Assembly (NCBI GenBank): GCA_015501585.1
Contig: JADNRY010000229.1
Location: 34,760 to 98,759 of the forward strand
Length of the DNA stretch: 64,000 nt
Reading direction: 5' to 3'
Source: Rhodocollybia butyracea
Lineage: Eukaryota; Basidiomycota; Agaricomycetes; Agaricales; Omphalotaceae
Both the position numbers and the translations under genes were made by a program. The notes under the pieces are model-generated. The model made no database searches. It had not been told where the DNA came from and worked only from the letters and a program-made list of their open reading frames with translations. Of this stretch, positions 11,546 to 20,421 are shown one piece after another; position 1 is the stretch's first letter, and each line of letters begins with the position of its first letter.

Positions 11546-11878
11546 GTGCTCCCGAAAAGACTCGAGAGCCCCAAGCGAAACCAAAACCTTATGCCAGGCA
11601 TCAGTCTAGTTTACAGCCTAAAAAACCAAAAGTTGTTGCTTCAGAAAGTGATCATCGTTGACCAAGATGATGACAGCAACAAAGACAAAGAGGAGATGTT
11701 AACTAGCGAGACGCTAGATTTCTGCCAAAAACTTGAGAAGGCGTGTCTTACAAAGGGTAATCCCGAGCAGAGCATGGTGTTGCAGGAGGCTTTGAGAAAG
11801 TTTCGAGGTGAGATAGCAAGGGAGGAGCTTCTGAACAGTAAACAGACTATTCTAAATGACTACTTTAGAGCCAAGTAA
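11546..11878 (+). pseudogene. pogo/Tigger-type transposase C-terminal remnant with PIP box
   Basis: The 110-codon frame opens with GTG, and the first in-frame ATG is at 11594. It lacks the HTH and DDE domains. The last ~55 residues follow the plan of fungal pogo-family C-termini: a helical segment TLDFCQKLEKACL, then a conserved tail ending QTILNDYF. That octamer fits the PCNA-interacting motif QxxhxxYF, a feature established for pogo-type transposases. The acidic stretch DQDDDSNKDKEE precedes it. A second frame from 11539 overlaps the N-terminus, suggesting a frameshift. Confidence 0.6.
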
Positions 11879-11967
11879 CCCTACATATCGTTGTACCTAA
11901 AGTTGTGACATTTGTAGCAGGCGTCACACATTGTGATCTATGTAACCTCAAACTGAGTCTGCATATT

Positions 11968-12022
11968 TCTCGTATTGCATAGGATCTGAGGTCCACGGAC
12001 CCTATGCAATATGAGAATGTTT
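11968..12022. repeat. Imperfect hairpin
   Basis: CGTATTGCATAGG pairs with CCTATGCAATATG across a short GC-rich loop. It is probably a MITE relic. The rest of 11880-12270 holds no recognisable gene. Confidence 0.55.
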
Positions 12023-12272
12023 ACTGTACATTCTCGAAAACCCAACTACTACCTGACAAGGAGAAGAGAAAAGGGGAGATACGGAACGACGCCGCAAACT
12101 TGAACTGCGGGACGGACGGACCGCCCGGCGCTTAAAGCGCATCAAAGTCGAACCACTCATCGGGAATGCATCGTTCTTCCCTCCCCTCCGTTACTTATTA
12201 AATAAAAGATGTAGAAAAGGTGTAATATGGGTAGAGGACCCATGAGACAATGATATAGAGCCCTGGGGACAG

Positions 12273-12977
12273 TGTAGGAACCAGGAGAACACTTACAAGC
12301 TCACTTATGGCTTAAAAGGGCAACATGAGATTTATCATCTTGGCTCTTGGCAAGCCAAGAGAGTCTTACCAACCCATGGTACCTTAATTAAGAAAATTTC
12401 AAGGACATAGGAGTATAAAAAGGCAAGGAAATGAAGAGAAAAGCATTCTTTCTTACCCCCACCAGGTGTAGCAGCTCCTTATCAGGCTACTACTAAAAAA
12501 AATTGAATTGATATAAAGACTGGGATTGACAGAGAGAAATCAATTGAACTTGAGTAAAGAGACAGAAAGAGATTCAGTGTGAACTGAGTGCAGAGAAGTT
12601 AAGACAAAGACTTAGACAGGACTTTGATTATTATTTTCAAACCACAGTTAGGCTGCAGTCAGAGCTCTGTCTGAGTTATAGGGACACCCTCTGGTCAGTT
12701 GTGACTTGTGTTAATTTGTGATTTTACCAAGGGACTTAGCAATAGTATTTGTTTGACAGCTCAGAGCTTGGGGATCAGCTTAAATAAGTCTGTACTTTGA
12801 AAGGGACGGCACTTAGTGAAATAACACTCAGTGTAGCAAGGAAGCACTTGAATAGATTGAAGTTTTAAATAAATATTATTTGGCTGAACTAAAAACCCAA
12901 ACTGAGTAATAAGTTGTGTGTGTGTTTGGTGTGGTTGTGTAAGCCATTTCTAAGTTCACCTCAGTTTAGACCTCTCA
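12273..12977 (+). mobile_element. Ty3/gypsy 5' LTR
   Basis: It begins TGTAGGAACC and ends CCTCTCA directly before a primer-binding-site-like sequence. A TATAAAAAGG box lies at 12414-12423. A gag reading frame follows about 120 bp downstream. The start is inferred, because no second LTR copy or target duplication was found. Confidence 0.6.
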
Positions 12978-12979
12978 TC

Positions 12980-12997
12980 TGGAGCCCACCGCGAGGG
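12980..12997 (+). promoter_or_regulatory. Probable primer-binding site
   Basis: TGGAGCCCACCGCGAGGG starts with TGG two bases after the LTR end, the position expected for tRNA priming of gypsy minus-strand synthesis. The tRNA species is not assigned. Confidence 0.5.
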
Positions 12998-13098
12998 TAT
13001 TAGCAGCCCAGATTTTATTTTTTTGGACCTATACATTTATCACTTGCTTAATATAAAAAGGCCTACCACAGCCAACCCAAAAGAGACAGAGAACAACT

Positions 13099-13617
13099 GT
13101 GTTATCTAAGGCAAAGCAACAACTTGAAAACCAACAGTCTGCTAGCACAAGGCCCTCTCAGAGCACTTTGAGACTTGAAGGAACTTCGCCCTCAATTGCC
13201 CAAAGAGCTAGAAATTTAGCTACAAGTCCAACACGAGGAAGAATTAATTCTAACTTGAACACTCAGAGAACTAGACCTACATCTCCAGTTTCAAACCAAC
13301 CTACAAACCCAAACTTGCCATTACAAAATCAGATAGTCAGAATGAGTCCTTCTATGCCAAGACCTGGTACCAGGGATGCTCCTGCTCTAACTGTTGAAGG
13401 GACTGATGACCCTTTAAAAGTCAGAAGATATTATGAAGAGTTAGAAAATCTGTTCAGTGACTGTTCAGTGACTGACCAGGATGAAAAGAGAAAGTGGAGT
13501 CTGAGATACCCAGATGGAAGTGTGTCTTGGGATTGGAAGGCTTTGCCTGAAGCTTCTGACACTACTAAGACATTTGAGGAGTTCAAAAGAGCAGTTCTTG
13601 CCAGCTACCCAGGTGCC
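13099..13617 (+). pseudogene. Ty3/gypsy gag, truncated
   Basis: A Ser/Thr/Pro/Asn-rich N-terminal half is followed by a capsid-like segment with DDPLKVRRYYEELENLF and TDQDEKRKWSLRYPDG, then EFKRAVLASYPG. This is the pattern of basidiomycete gypsy gag proteins. No ATG is evident upstream, and the frame is open from about 13050. The protein is cut at about 13617, where the second inverted repeat (IR2) begins, so the nucleocapsid and pol are absent. Confidence 0.75.
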
Positions 13618-13623
13618 TCTATT

Positions 13624-14180
13624 ATCTTATGACTCTATTACCTTCCCGAACATTCATTACTATTGTCTTATATTGATATTACTTACTTTGGTCTCTCAAA
13701 CTCGTCCCCAACTATTGTCTTTTCCATTAGTATATAAGTAGTGGTACTTTGTACAGTAGACCTCAGTTTAAATATCAACTTGGATACCCAAGACACTCTG
13801 TCCGACTAAGTTCCATCTTAGTACTCTCTTTGTCTCTATACTCCTTGGCCCTTCATAGGCCAAATCTATCTTGGTCTCTCTCTTGGGACTACTTGGCGTG
13901 ACAAGGGTCTAGCTAACACTGAAGGGGGATGTACTGTCAAGAAGTGAACCATTTATATAGTCTGGGAAGCATATCAGGTCAGACCTGATATTGTGGCTGT
14001 TTAGTCCAGTTGGAGCGCATGGCGGTCTTTCCAGAGTCATGTGAGTTTACAGATTAGGCCAGAGCCATCAAGGCGGGAGAATGTTGACCTATCTATAGCA
14101 TATTTATAGCCTTGGTGTTGCCTGCTTGTATCCATCTGTAGCCTATCTATAGTCTATTTGTAGCCTTGGAGTTGCCTCTC
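13624..14180. repeat. Inverted repeat IR2, left arm
   Basis: Reverse complement of 15662-16218; equivalent positions sum to 29842. The arm contains promoter-like sequence (TATATAAG near 13730), a polypurine-like GAAGGGGGA (about 13921), a second purine tract GGCGGGAGAA at about 14072-14081 followed by TGTTGACC, and about 100 bp of minisatellite. It reads as the end of a retroelement copied in both orientations. Confidence 0.9.
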
Positions 14181-14700
14181 GCACATGAAACTACAGTTGA
14201 TTGGTACTGTAAAAGTACGGCCGTAATTTGGCAATACAGCGTACTATCAGCAGAAGATACTCTTAGATGTTGGTTTAATCAGTTATTTCCTGCTTCCAAG
14301 GCAGAATATGACATGAAGATGAGGTTGATGAGGAGTTCCGGAGATGCCAACGGCCTGGGCTCATCTCAAAGTAGCTCCCACCACCTAATAAAAAATATCT
14401 ATACAGCTGAAAAATATGATAAACTAGTTCCCTAAGAGATAATTGGGTTTAAAAAATGAAAGATGTTACTTTTAGTGAACAGGTTCCGTGTTTGCTCAGT
14501 TTATCTGGTATACCGTATTTATGGCTGTAATGGCTGTCAAAATACGGTGAATACGGCTATTTACCTTACCACAGGCCGTACCATATCAATATGCTTCAGA
14601 GTTCTATATGGTATGGTTCCGTAACTGTATATCAGAGGTCTATACTGTACGGTTCCATAACCATATAAACCGTCCGTATAAACTGTAAATACGGTTCATA
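14181..14700. other. IR2 spacer: unrecognised frame and ATACGG repeats
   Basis: A plus-strand frame runs to 14435 (89 codons from 14166, partly in minisatellite) and is not recognised. From 14500 to 14700, GTATGGTTCCGTAAC-type words recur in both orientations, like a MITE relic. The spacer continues with reverse minisatellite at 14703-14830. Confidence 0.4.
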
Positions 14701-14827
14701 GTACAAATAGGCTATGGATGGTCTACAGATAGGCTACTCAGAGGCTATAAATTGGCAACAGATAGGTTACATCAAGACTATAGATAGCCTACAGATAGAT
14801 TACAAGTAGGGAACACCCAGGCTACAT

Positions 14828-15193
14828 AGAATCTACTTTCTTGGCAAGGGAAATGTACATGTTGCATTCCCTCTTCACTTTCCTCTTTGGGGATGATTTT
14901 TCCGAAGTATTCAAAACCTTGATCAAATCCCCAATGTTCAAGCTCCCACTAACCACCAAAGTAGAAGCATCAGATAAGAGGACATCTATTGCTCTCCATA
15001 ACTCATCAATAGTATATGCATCTCCTTTTGGTTTAGTGGTGTGAACAATCTGTAAGCGTGTATCCAGACAAGTCCAGAATGAATCTGGGAACACTTGAAC
15101 ATAGTGCACTATGGGAGATAAGGTATGGCTTATCAGAGAGTGATTTGGCGTAGTACTAGTGAGTTCACAATGATATTTTTCAAGGAGCTGCAT
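14828..15193 (-). pseudogene. Unrecognised retroelement-like fragment
   Basis: 123-codon minus-strand frame containing LDTRLQIVHTTKPKGDAYT and a Lys/Arg-rich C-terminus. Part of it (14828-15002) repeats at 128-308. A gag origin is possible, but no diagnostic motif is present. The following 15194-15500 has no recognisable gene. Confidence 0.35.
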
Positions 15194-15504
15194 ATTAGTT
15201 ACTCCTTCCTTGGATAGTCAAGGCATCAACATTAGTTTGGGAGCGGGCTGTATTGGCCTTGACTAGAATCTAGCCTTGGTTTAGACAATGACTGGAATTA
15301 ACCCCCCTTGAGGTGGGCTCCAGATGTGAAACTTAGGCTGCCTTTGTTGAATACAGGGGCCACAAGTAGTCATAACCAAGTGTGTCAACCCTTTTGAGAG
15401 AGTACAAGTAAGTAAAATCAAGATTGATTGAGTAGAGGTAAGTTTTTAATGATAGTAGGAAGGTAAAGTAGTTGATATGAGATTTTACTTAGAACAGGCT
15501 AGAA

Positions 15505-15760
15505 CAGATAGGCTACTCCAAGGCTACAAATAGGAAACAGATAGGCTACACCAAGGCTACAGATAGATTACAAGTAGGCAACACCAGGGGTACAGATAGG
15601 CTATGGATGGGCTACAGATATGCTACTCTGAGGCTACAAACAGGGTATGGACGGGCTACAGAGAGGCAACTCCAAGGCTACAAATAGACTATAGATAGGC
15701 TACAGATGGACTACAAGCAGGCAACACCAAGGCTATAAATATGCTATAGATAGGTCAACA
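15505..15760. repeat. Minisatellite, reverse-orientation block
   Basis: Continuous GGCTACAGATAGGC-type units. The last 100 bp form part of the IR2 right arm. Confidence 0.8.
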
Positions 15761-16218
15761 TTCTCCCGCCTTGATGGCTCTGGCCTAATCTGTAAACTCA
15801 CATGACTCTGGAAAGACCGCCATGCGCTCCAACTGGACTAAACAGCCACAATATCAGGTCTGACCTGATATGCTTCCCAGACTATATAAATGGTTCACTT
15901 CTTGACAGTACATCCCCCTTCAGTGTTAGCTAGACCCTTGTCACGCCAAGTAGTCCCAAGAGAGAGACCAAGATAGATTTGGCCTATGAAGGGCCAAGGA
16001 GTATAGAGACAAAGAGAGTACTAAGATGGAACTTAGTCGGACAGAGTGTCTTGGTTATCCAAGTTGATATTTAAACTGAGGTCTACTGTACAAAGTACCA
16101 CTACTTATATACTAATGGAAAAGACAATAGTTGGGGACGAGTTTGGGAGACCAAAGTAAGTAATATCAATATAAGACAATAGTAATGAATGTTCGGGAAG
16201 GTAATAGAGTCATAAGAT
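15662..16218. repeat. Inverted repeat IR2, right arm
   Basis: Mirror of 13624-14180. The LTR continues beyond the arm to 16389, so this is the more complete copy. Confidence 0.9.
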
Positions 16219-16389
16219 GATAAGGACCAGTTAGGTGATGGTCTGAGTGAGATAAGATGAGAGAGATAAGATGAAGAGATAAAGGAAACAATGAGATAAG
16301 TATCGTAAAGGAATCGGAGAGATGCCAGACTGATGGCCATGATGATCCGAGTGTGATCCGAGCCTCGGCAAGTCGGCATGATTGTAACA
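15924..16389 (-). mobile_element. LTR on minus strand, probably copia-type
   Basis: On the minus strand it begins TGTTACAATCATGCC and ends GTCTAGCTAACA, a TG...CA pair with short inverted ends TGTTA/TAACA. A TATATAAG box lies near 16110. It interrupts a copia gag frame at 16390. The flanks (TTCAG and CCTTC) do not form a clean 5-bp duplication, so it may not be a simple solo LTR. Confidence 0.6.
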
Positions 16390-16964
16390 CCTTCCCAAAC
16401 CAGTAAAAGCCATGATACTCTTGGCCGCCTTACCTACTCAATGGGACAGTCTTGCGATGACCATTCTTTCACAAGATGCCACTCTTCTTACTCCAACAAA
16501 TATCATGCTGATCATACAGGATGAGTACCGCCGCCGACAATCCAATGCAACCTCACTTGCGGCCCGCATCTCCAGTGTCAAACATCAATCTGACTCTAAA
16601 TCATCTTGGAATGATCAGAAGAACAAGAAGGATAATAAGAAGGGAGCGCCCTACCCGGCCAGCAAACCATCCAACAATGCATCCGATGCGTCCTCTTCCT
16701 CTGACAAAAAGACGCTGTGGAAAGAAAGGTGGTAAAGGCAAAAAAAAGGCTCATGAATTGGTTGAGCCTGAGACTTCCAATGTCTCTAGTTTTGCCACAT
16801 GCCTTGCCTTGCGCATCAATGACAGTTTCCTCCATGAAGCCTCCCACAACTTTGTCCTTGACAGGATGAAGATTGAGGAATGTATGGCTCTGCAGACAAC
16901 ATCAGGAAAATACCCCCCCTACTTGGGTGAGCTCAAGGATGCTGGGGCTCCTCTGGTGGCCTGA
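16390..16964 (+). pseudogene. Ty1/copia gag fragment, frameshifted
   Basis: The frame opens at the LTR border and reads KPVKAMILLAALPTQWDSL, the typical copia gag helix, then LIIQDEYRRRQ and a Ser/Asn/Lys-rich linker. The frame shifts near 16700, where a CCHC zinc knuckle would be expected but is missing. It then continues as KKAHELVEPETSNVSSFATC to 16964. The N-terminal capsid half and all of pol are absent. 16965-17118 has no recognisable content. Confidence 0.7.
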
Positions 16965-17118
16965 ATGCCTTTAAGTTTGTCAAGATGCTTGAGCTACTAG
17001 AGACTGAGTTCACAAGGTTAGTTTCACTCAGGTTGATCCCAAGCTCACTCAAGTCACTGAAGTGCCTTATTTTCTGGCAAGCTTCCCTTAATAGTTTTAA
17101 GGAAAAATTTACTGACCA

Positions 17119-17156
17119 ATCATTGCAGATTCCAGACCCATAGCTGGATGGCCTCA
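17119..17156 (+). pseudogene. Gypsy integrase fragment, upstream side of solo LTR
   Basis: ATTGCAGATTCCAGACCCAT matches the minus-strand integrase/chromodomain remnant near 6870-6895. This shows that IR1 homology continues through the nested LTR insertion. Confidence 0.75.
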
Positions 17157-17329
17157 TGTTATGACCCAGATCTAAATCCTATACACCCAATCTTTTTTCT
17201 TCTGTAACCAACTATAAACACTATCATTAATACTTCTACTTAACATTTTACATTTATTAGTTATTCAACACCATTTGGGTTAATGCTGCACACATTCTTC
17301 CAGAACACCAGAATGATCTTTAACAGTCA

Positions 17330-17480
17330 CTGCACAGTCTGCACAGTCATGACATCATTCTAGCTTCACAACTATGATGTCATCTTGCTACTCCACAATC
17401 ATGATGTCATTCCATTGCTCCGCAGTTATGATATCACATCACTGCTCCACAGCTATGACATCATTGCATAGCCTCTTTAC
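17330..17480 (+). repeat. U3 short repeats with ATGATGTCAT-like words
   Basis: Four to five imperfect units of about 30 bp hold ATGACATCAT, ATGATGTCAT and ATGATATCAC words. These resemble CRE-type bZIP sites and lie upstream of the TATA box. Confidence 0.6.
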
Positions 17481-17485
17481 ATCAA

Positions 17486-17620
17486 TGACTCAATATCAGT
17501 CATTGCACAGCCAGATATCTGAGTCAACTACAGTTCCGCATACATGACTCAATATTAGTCATTGCACAGCATTACATAGTCAGACTGACTCATTCGCAGT
17601 ATTTCCGCAGTTATGACTCA
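17486..17620 (+). promoter_or_regulatory. Cluster of five TGACTCA sites
   Basis: Exact TGACTCA (either strand) occurs at 17486-17492, 17520-17526, 17545-17551, 17586-17592 and 17614-17620, ending about 45 bp before the TATA box. TGACTCA is the Gcn4/AP-1 consensus. Control of the LTR by amino-acid starvation or stress is inference. Confidence 0.65.
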
Positions 17621-17666
17621 AATCTAGTCATTCCGCAGCATTTCCTAACTAGTACACATTGCACAG

Positions 17667-17674
17667 TATATAAG
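17667..17674 (+). promoter_or_regulatory. LTR TATA box
   Basis: TATATAAG, downstream of the TGACTCA cluster and about 110 bp upstream of the first hairpin. Confidence 0.6.
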
Positions 17675-17774
17675 TAGTCTAGATTTACCAATGTATGTAG
17701 ACATATTATTTTTCTTAAATCCAAACCCCCACTTGTTTGCTGTTATCACTTGTGTGAATCACCAGACCAACTCA

Positions 17775-18091
17775 TTGTATCTTGTTGAGCTAACTCCAAG
17801 TTGTATCCACTAACATTCACCTGTTGAGCTATCTCCTAGTGAATACTTCTTTAATTGCCACTTGTTGAGCTATCTCCGAGTTGCAACTTCCTATTACTTG
17901 TTGAGCTATCTCCAAGTATTAGACATCACACTCACTATTACTTGTTGAGCTATCTCCGAGTACTAGACACCACACTCACTACTACTTGTTGAGCCATCTC
18001 CGAGTAATAGTTCTGATTCATATTACTGCTTGTGGAGCTATCTCCGAGGGTAATCATATTATTATTTGTTGAGCTATCTCCAAATAATAAC
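17775..18091 (+). repeat. Array of eight hairpins with conserved loop
   Basis: The core TTGAGCTATCTCC (single-base variants in units 1, 6 and 7) starts at 17785, 17824, 17865, 17901, 17945, 17989, 18033 and 18069. Each core is flanked by complementary arms of up to about 10 bp, whose sequence differs between units while pairing is kept: CTTG/CAAG, TTCAC/GTGAA, ATTAC/GTAAT, TTATTATTTG/CAAATAATAA. GAG/CTC inside the core can extend the stem. The array lies downstream of the TATA box, so it would be in the transcript. Confidence 0.85.
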
Positions 18092-18283
18092 TTCTGTGAG
18101 TTTCGTATTACAAACTAGTTACTAAATTTACTTGAGCCTAGTTGTTTGAGTATATATTTTTTGCCTAGCGGTTTCAACAAACGGAAAGGCTTGCTCTATA
18201 ATCTCATTAATTTCTCTTATCATTTTTACTGCTGAGTTACGTACTGTGAAGGTTTGGACGAGACTATTGATCGAGTCATAACA

Positions 18284-18382
18284 CCTCAGGAGATTGAATA
18301 CCTCATCAAATGGACAGGATATGATGCTGCATTCAACTCATGGGTATCCTGGGAGGGCATGGTCACTTCCGCTCAGCTCTGA
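18284..18382 (+). pseudogene. Gypsy chromodomain, C-terminal end of pol
   Basis: Resumes after the solo LTR: QEIEYLIKWTGYDAAFNSW, then WEGM and a stop near 18380. It shows the Y-L-I-K-W-x-G-Y chromodomain signature. The same protein is encoded, more decayed, on the minus strand at 6805-6860. A polypurine tract follows 27 bp downstream. Confidence 0.8.
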
Positions 18383-18408
18383 TGACTGGAAAGCCTTGCA
18401 CAGGACGC

Positions 18409-18420
18409 AAAAAGGGGGGG
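18409..18420 (+). other. Polypurine tract (A5G7)
   Basis: AAAAAGGGGGGG followed by TGAAGACTAG, the expected plus-strand primer and LTR-start arrangement after pol. The LTR end was not identified. Confidence 0.55.
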
Positions 18421-18795
18421 TGAAGACTAGTTTAAGTCCCTATCTCACACTCCACACTTAGGCGGATGCAACTCCAACCAATGTTCTCTTTCACCATTTT
18501 CCAAAACCAACCATTTGAATGAGCAGATTCAACTCTGCCTTACAGCAAACCAAACATTCTTGTCAAAATTCTTCTTTCAAGATATGGATATAACTTTACA
18601 ATGTACCATAATGAACCCAACTTTGTCACACTTTTACTTTGCCTTTGATCACTTCACTGCCATAAATTGAACTAACAACAATTTCACTTTTATATACAGA
18701 AAATCTGCAGACAACCTAACACAAAAAATACAAACAACAAGGCAAAAAAAAAACAACAATTAGTTAATACAGTAGTGAATGCCTTCCTCAATTAT

Positions 18796-19371
18796 TTATG
18801 ACAATTCTAACATAGCACTACTGGTCAAACTGGGCTCACTAGAAGGAAGGAACAAGGGATTTTTGGGATCAGGGAGGAAGGAACAAGGGCTTCGAACAGG
18901 AGCATTACCACCCACGGAACCAACAGTGTCAACGGCAGTATCCATACCATTGTCCACAACCACGGAAACATCCAAGTTGATGATACTAGGTGGCACCACA
19001 CCCTCAGCAACTGCTACTTCAGCGGAAGAATCCTTGTCTTTGAGCTCATCCACCTCAATCTCATCCTCATTTTGATTACCAAAAATCTCCCCATTGCTCA
19101 TATACTCAAGGTCCTCCATGTTCTCTGGCAGTAGAGGCGCATTTACGACAACATTGGGCAATGATTGGACCCCTACCGAGATTCTCGCCGTCAAAGTAAC
19201 GGGCACCGTGGGCACTGCAGGAGGGGAGGAAGGATTGGCAAGCAGCAAATAGCTCACAGATGAACTGACGGTCCTGGGAATGGTTGGTGAGCTGGGGGAA
19301 TCAGCAACAATGTCTAACCCATCTAGTAGACCCCTAATTGCTTCCCGGGAGAGGAACCCTGAGCATTGCAA
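18796..19371 (-). CDS. Unrecognised acidic ORF, 191 aa
   Basis: Longest frame in the inner part of the right arm. The N-terminal ~90 residues are Ser/Pro/Val-rich. A strongly acidic block NEDEIEVDELKDKD lies near residue 100, followed by a Val/Asp-rich tail. No known domain is seen. The left-arm copy (6532-6855) is identical up to residue 91, where a deletion of about 760 bp joins it to chromodomain sequence. It is likely a retroelement accessory or gag-proximal frame rather than a host gene. Confidence 0.4.
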   Translation of the reverse strand: MQCSGFLSREAIRGLLDGLDIVADSPSSPTIPRTVSSSVSYLLLANPSSPPAVPTVPVTLTARISVGVQSLPNVVVNAPLLPENMEDLEYMSNGEIFGNQNEDEIEVDELKDKDSSAEVAVAEGVVPPSIINLDVSVVVDNGMDTAVDTVGSVGGNAPVRSPCSFLPDPKNPLFLPSSEPSLTSSAMLELS

Positions 19372-19768
19372 AGGTTTTGCAACGGGAACAGGTTGGAAGT
19401 GAACTGGAGATCACAACCATACTGAATTGTACAATCTTGATTGAATATCGGCTCAATGGCAGATATAACTGTCTCAAAACCAGCGTTCCTGGCCAATGTT
19501 TGCTCAGTCCGACTGCTGGTGGAACACTGTAGAAGGCAACAAATACAAATGTGGGGATATTGCAAATCAAAATCTTCCAGAACCACATGAAGGGCCAACT
19601 GGGATCAACAGGCCTCCTTAGTGATGGAAGGAACAGTGTCAGAAAGAGCGGAAAAAATTCAACCCTGCATGATGACTCAATTGCAGATGCCTTACATATC
19701 CCAACAATGCCAGCAGCACCCGAGTCACAATTGCCGTCTGGACATTGCTCCTTGAGGGCTCAGAGCAT

Positions 19769-19779
19769 AAAAAGGGGGG
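19769..19779 (+). other. Polypurine tract (A5G6)
   Basis: AAAAAGGGGGG three bases before the LTR start TGTCATGCC. The mirror copy lies at 6124-6134. Confidence 0.65.
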
Positions 19780-19782
19780 TAA

Positions 19783-20421
19783 TGTCATGCCACATACTCC
19801 CACACTTTGTTGCGCATCATTTTGCCTATCCCGTCCTTGCATACCATCCCACCAATCCTGCTTGCAGTGGTTCCTTATCAATTGCGCTAACTGGTATCTA
19901 TGATTGGTCATTCTGACTCATTCTAATAACACTAACCACCCAATTCCTGTCCTCCAAAAGCCTTTGTTCTATGATAAGGCATGTCCTTGTATTCTTCCCG
20001 TTCCCGCTCATTCCTTGTAGTTCTTCCCTTTCACCTTAACCAACCGCCAAGTACTTTTCACAACCTTGTACAAATCCCTTACCCTTAAATACCCAGTCAA
20101 TATCATCTGTACAATAGATTTGCTATATTGAAACAACCCCCAGTTACCAACTCATTTCTTGACTTATCAGTTTCTTTTACTCAGTTTCTTCACTACATCG
20201 TTTTCTTCACTCTGCAATATACTCCTTTCAATTCTGATTCATTGTGCTCTGTCAAAGTTCACTCTATCACTCTCCCGGTTCCGCTCATACGTTCCACATC
20301 ATTGCTATTCCCAGATTGAGTACACTATCCTTGAATAATCTTGTTGGGAACATTCCGCCGCTTCTATTCAAAATAGTACTATCTTATCCCGTCGCAATAA
20401 GGATCCGCCTAGATCCTTACA
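19783..20421 (+). mobile_element. Gypsy-type LTR
   Basis: 639 bp from TGTCATGCC, just after the polypurine tract, to GATCCTTACA. The preceding plus-strand frame (19551-19916) runs through the polypurine tract and holds no domain I recognise. No target duplication can be tested, since the 5' LTR is missing. Confidence 0.7.

Larger units (their letters stand above)
17157..18283 (+). mobile_element. Solo LTR (1127 bp) with 5-bp target duplication
   Basis: Ends TGTTATGACC and GAGTCATAACA are imperfect inverted repeats. The direct repeat CCTCA flanks it at 17152-17156 and 18284-18288. The left-arm counterpart (about 6853) has a single CCTCA and no insert. It inserted into the chromodomain region of a gypsy element. 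A TATATAAG box sits at 17667-17674. No internal coding region is present, so it is a recombination product (inference). It contains the bZIP-site cluster and hairpin array described separately. Confidence 0.92.

Noticed and set aside
15914..16394. Clean target duplication for the copia-type LTR
   Set aside because: Flanks are TTCAG and CCTTC; the similarity CCTTCAG/CCTTCCC is offset, so no duplication was claimed.
17668..17760. Coding potential inside the 1127-bp LTR
   Set aside because: No frame above 60 codons; features are regulatory or structural only.
17781..18090. CRISPR-like array
   Set aside because: Conserved cores at 36-44 bp spacing superficially resemble repeats and spacers, but the spacers are self-complementary to each other across the core, the setting is a eukaryotic LTR and no cas gene exists.
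19551..19916. 121-codon plus-strand ORF present in both inverted arms
   Set aside because: It crosses the polypurine tract and LTR start, and has no recognisable domain; identity between arms reflects the recent duplication, not selection.
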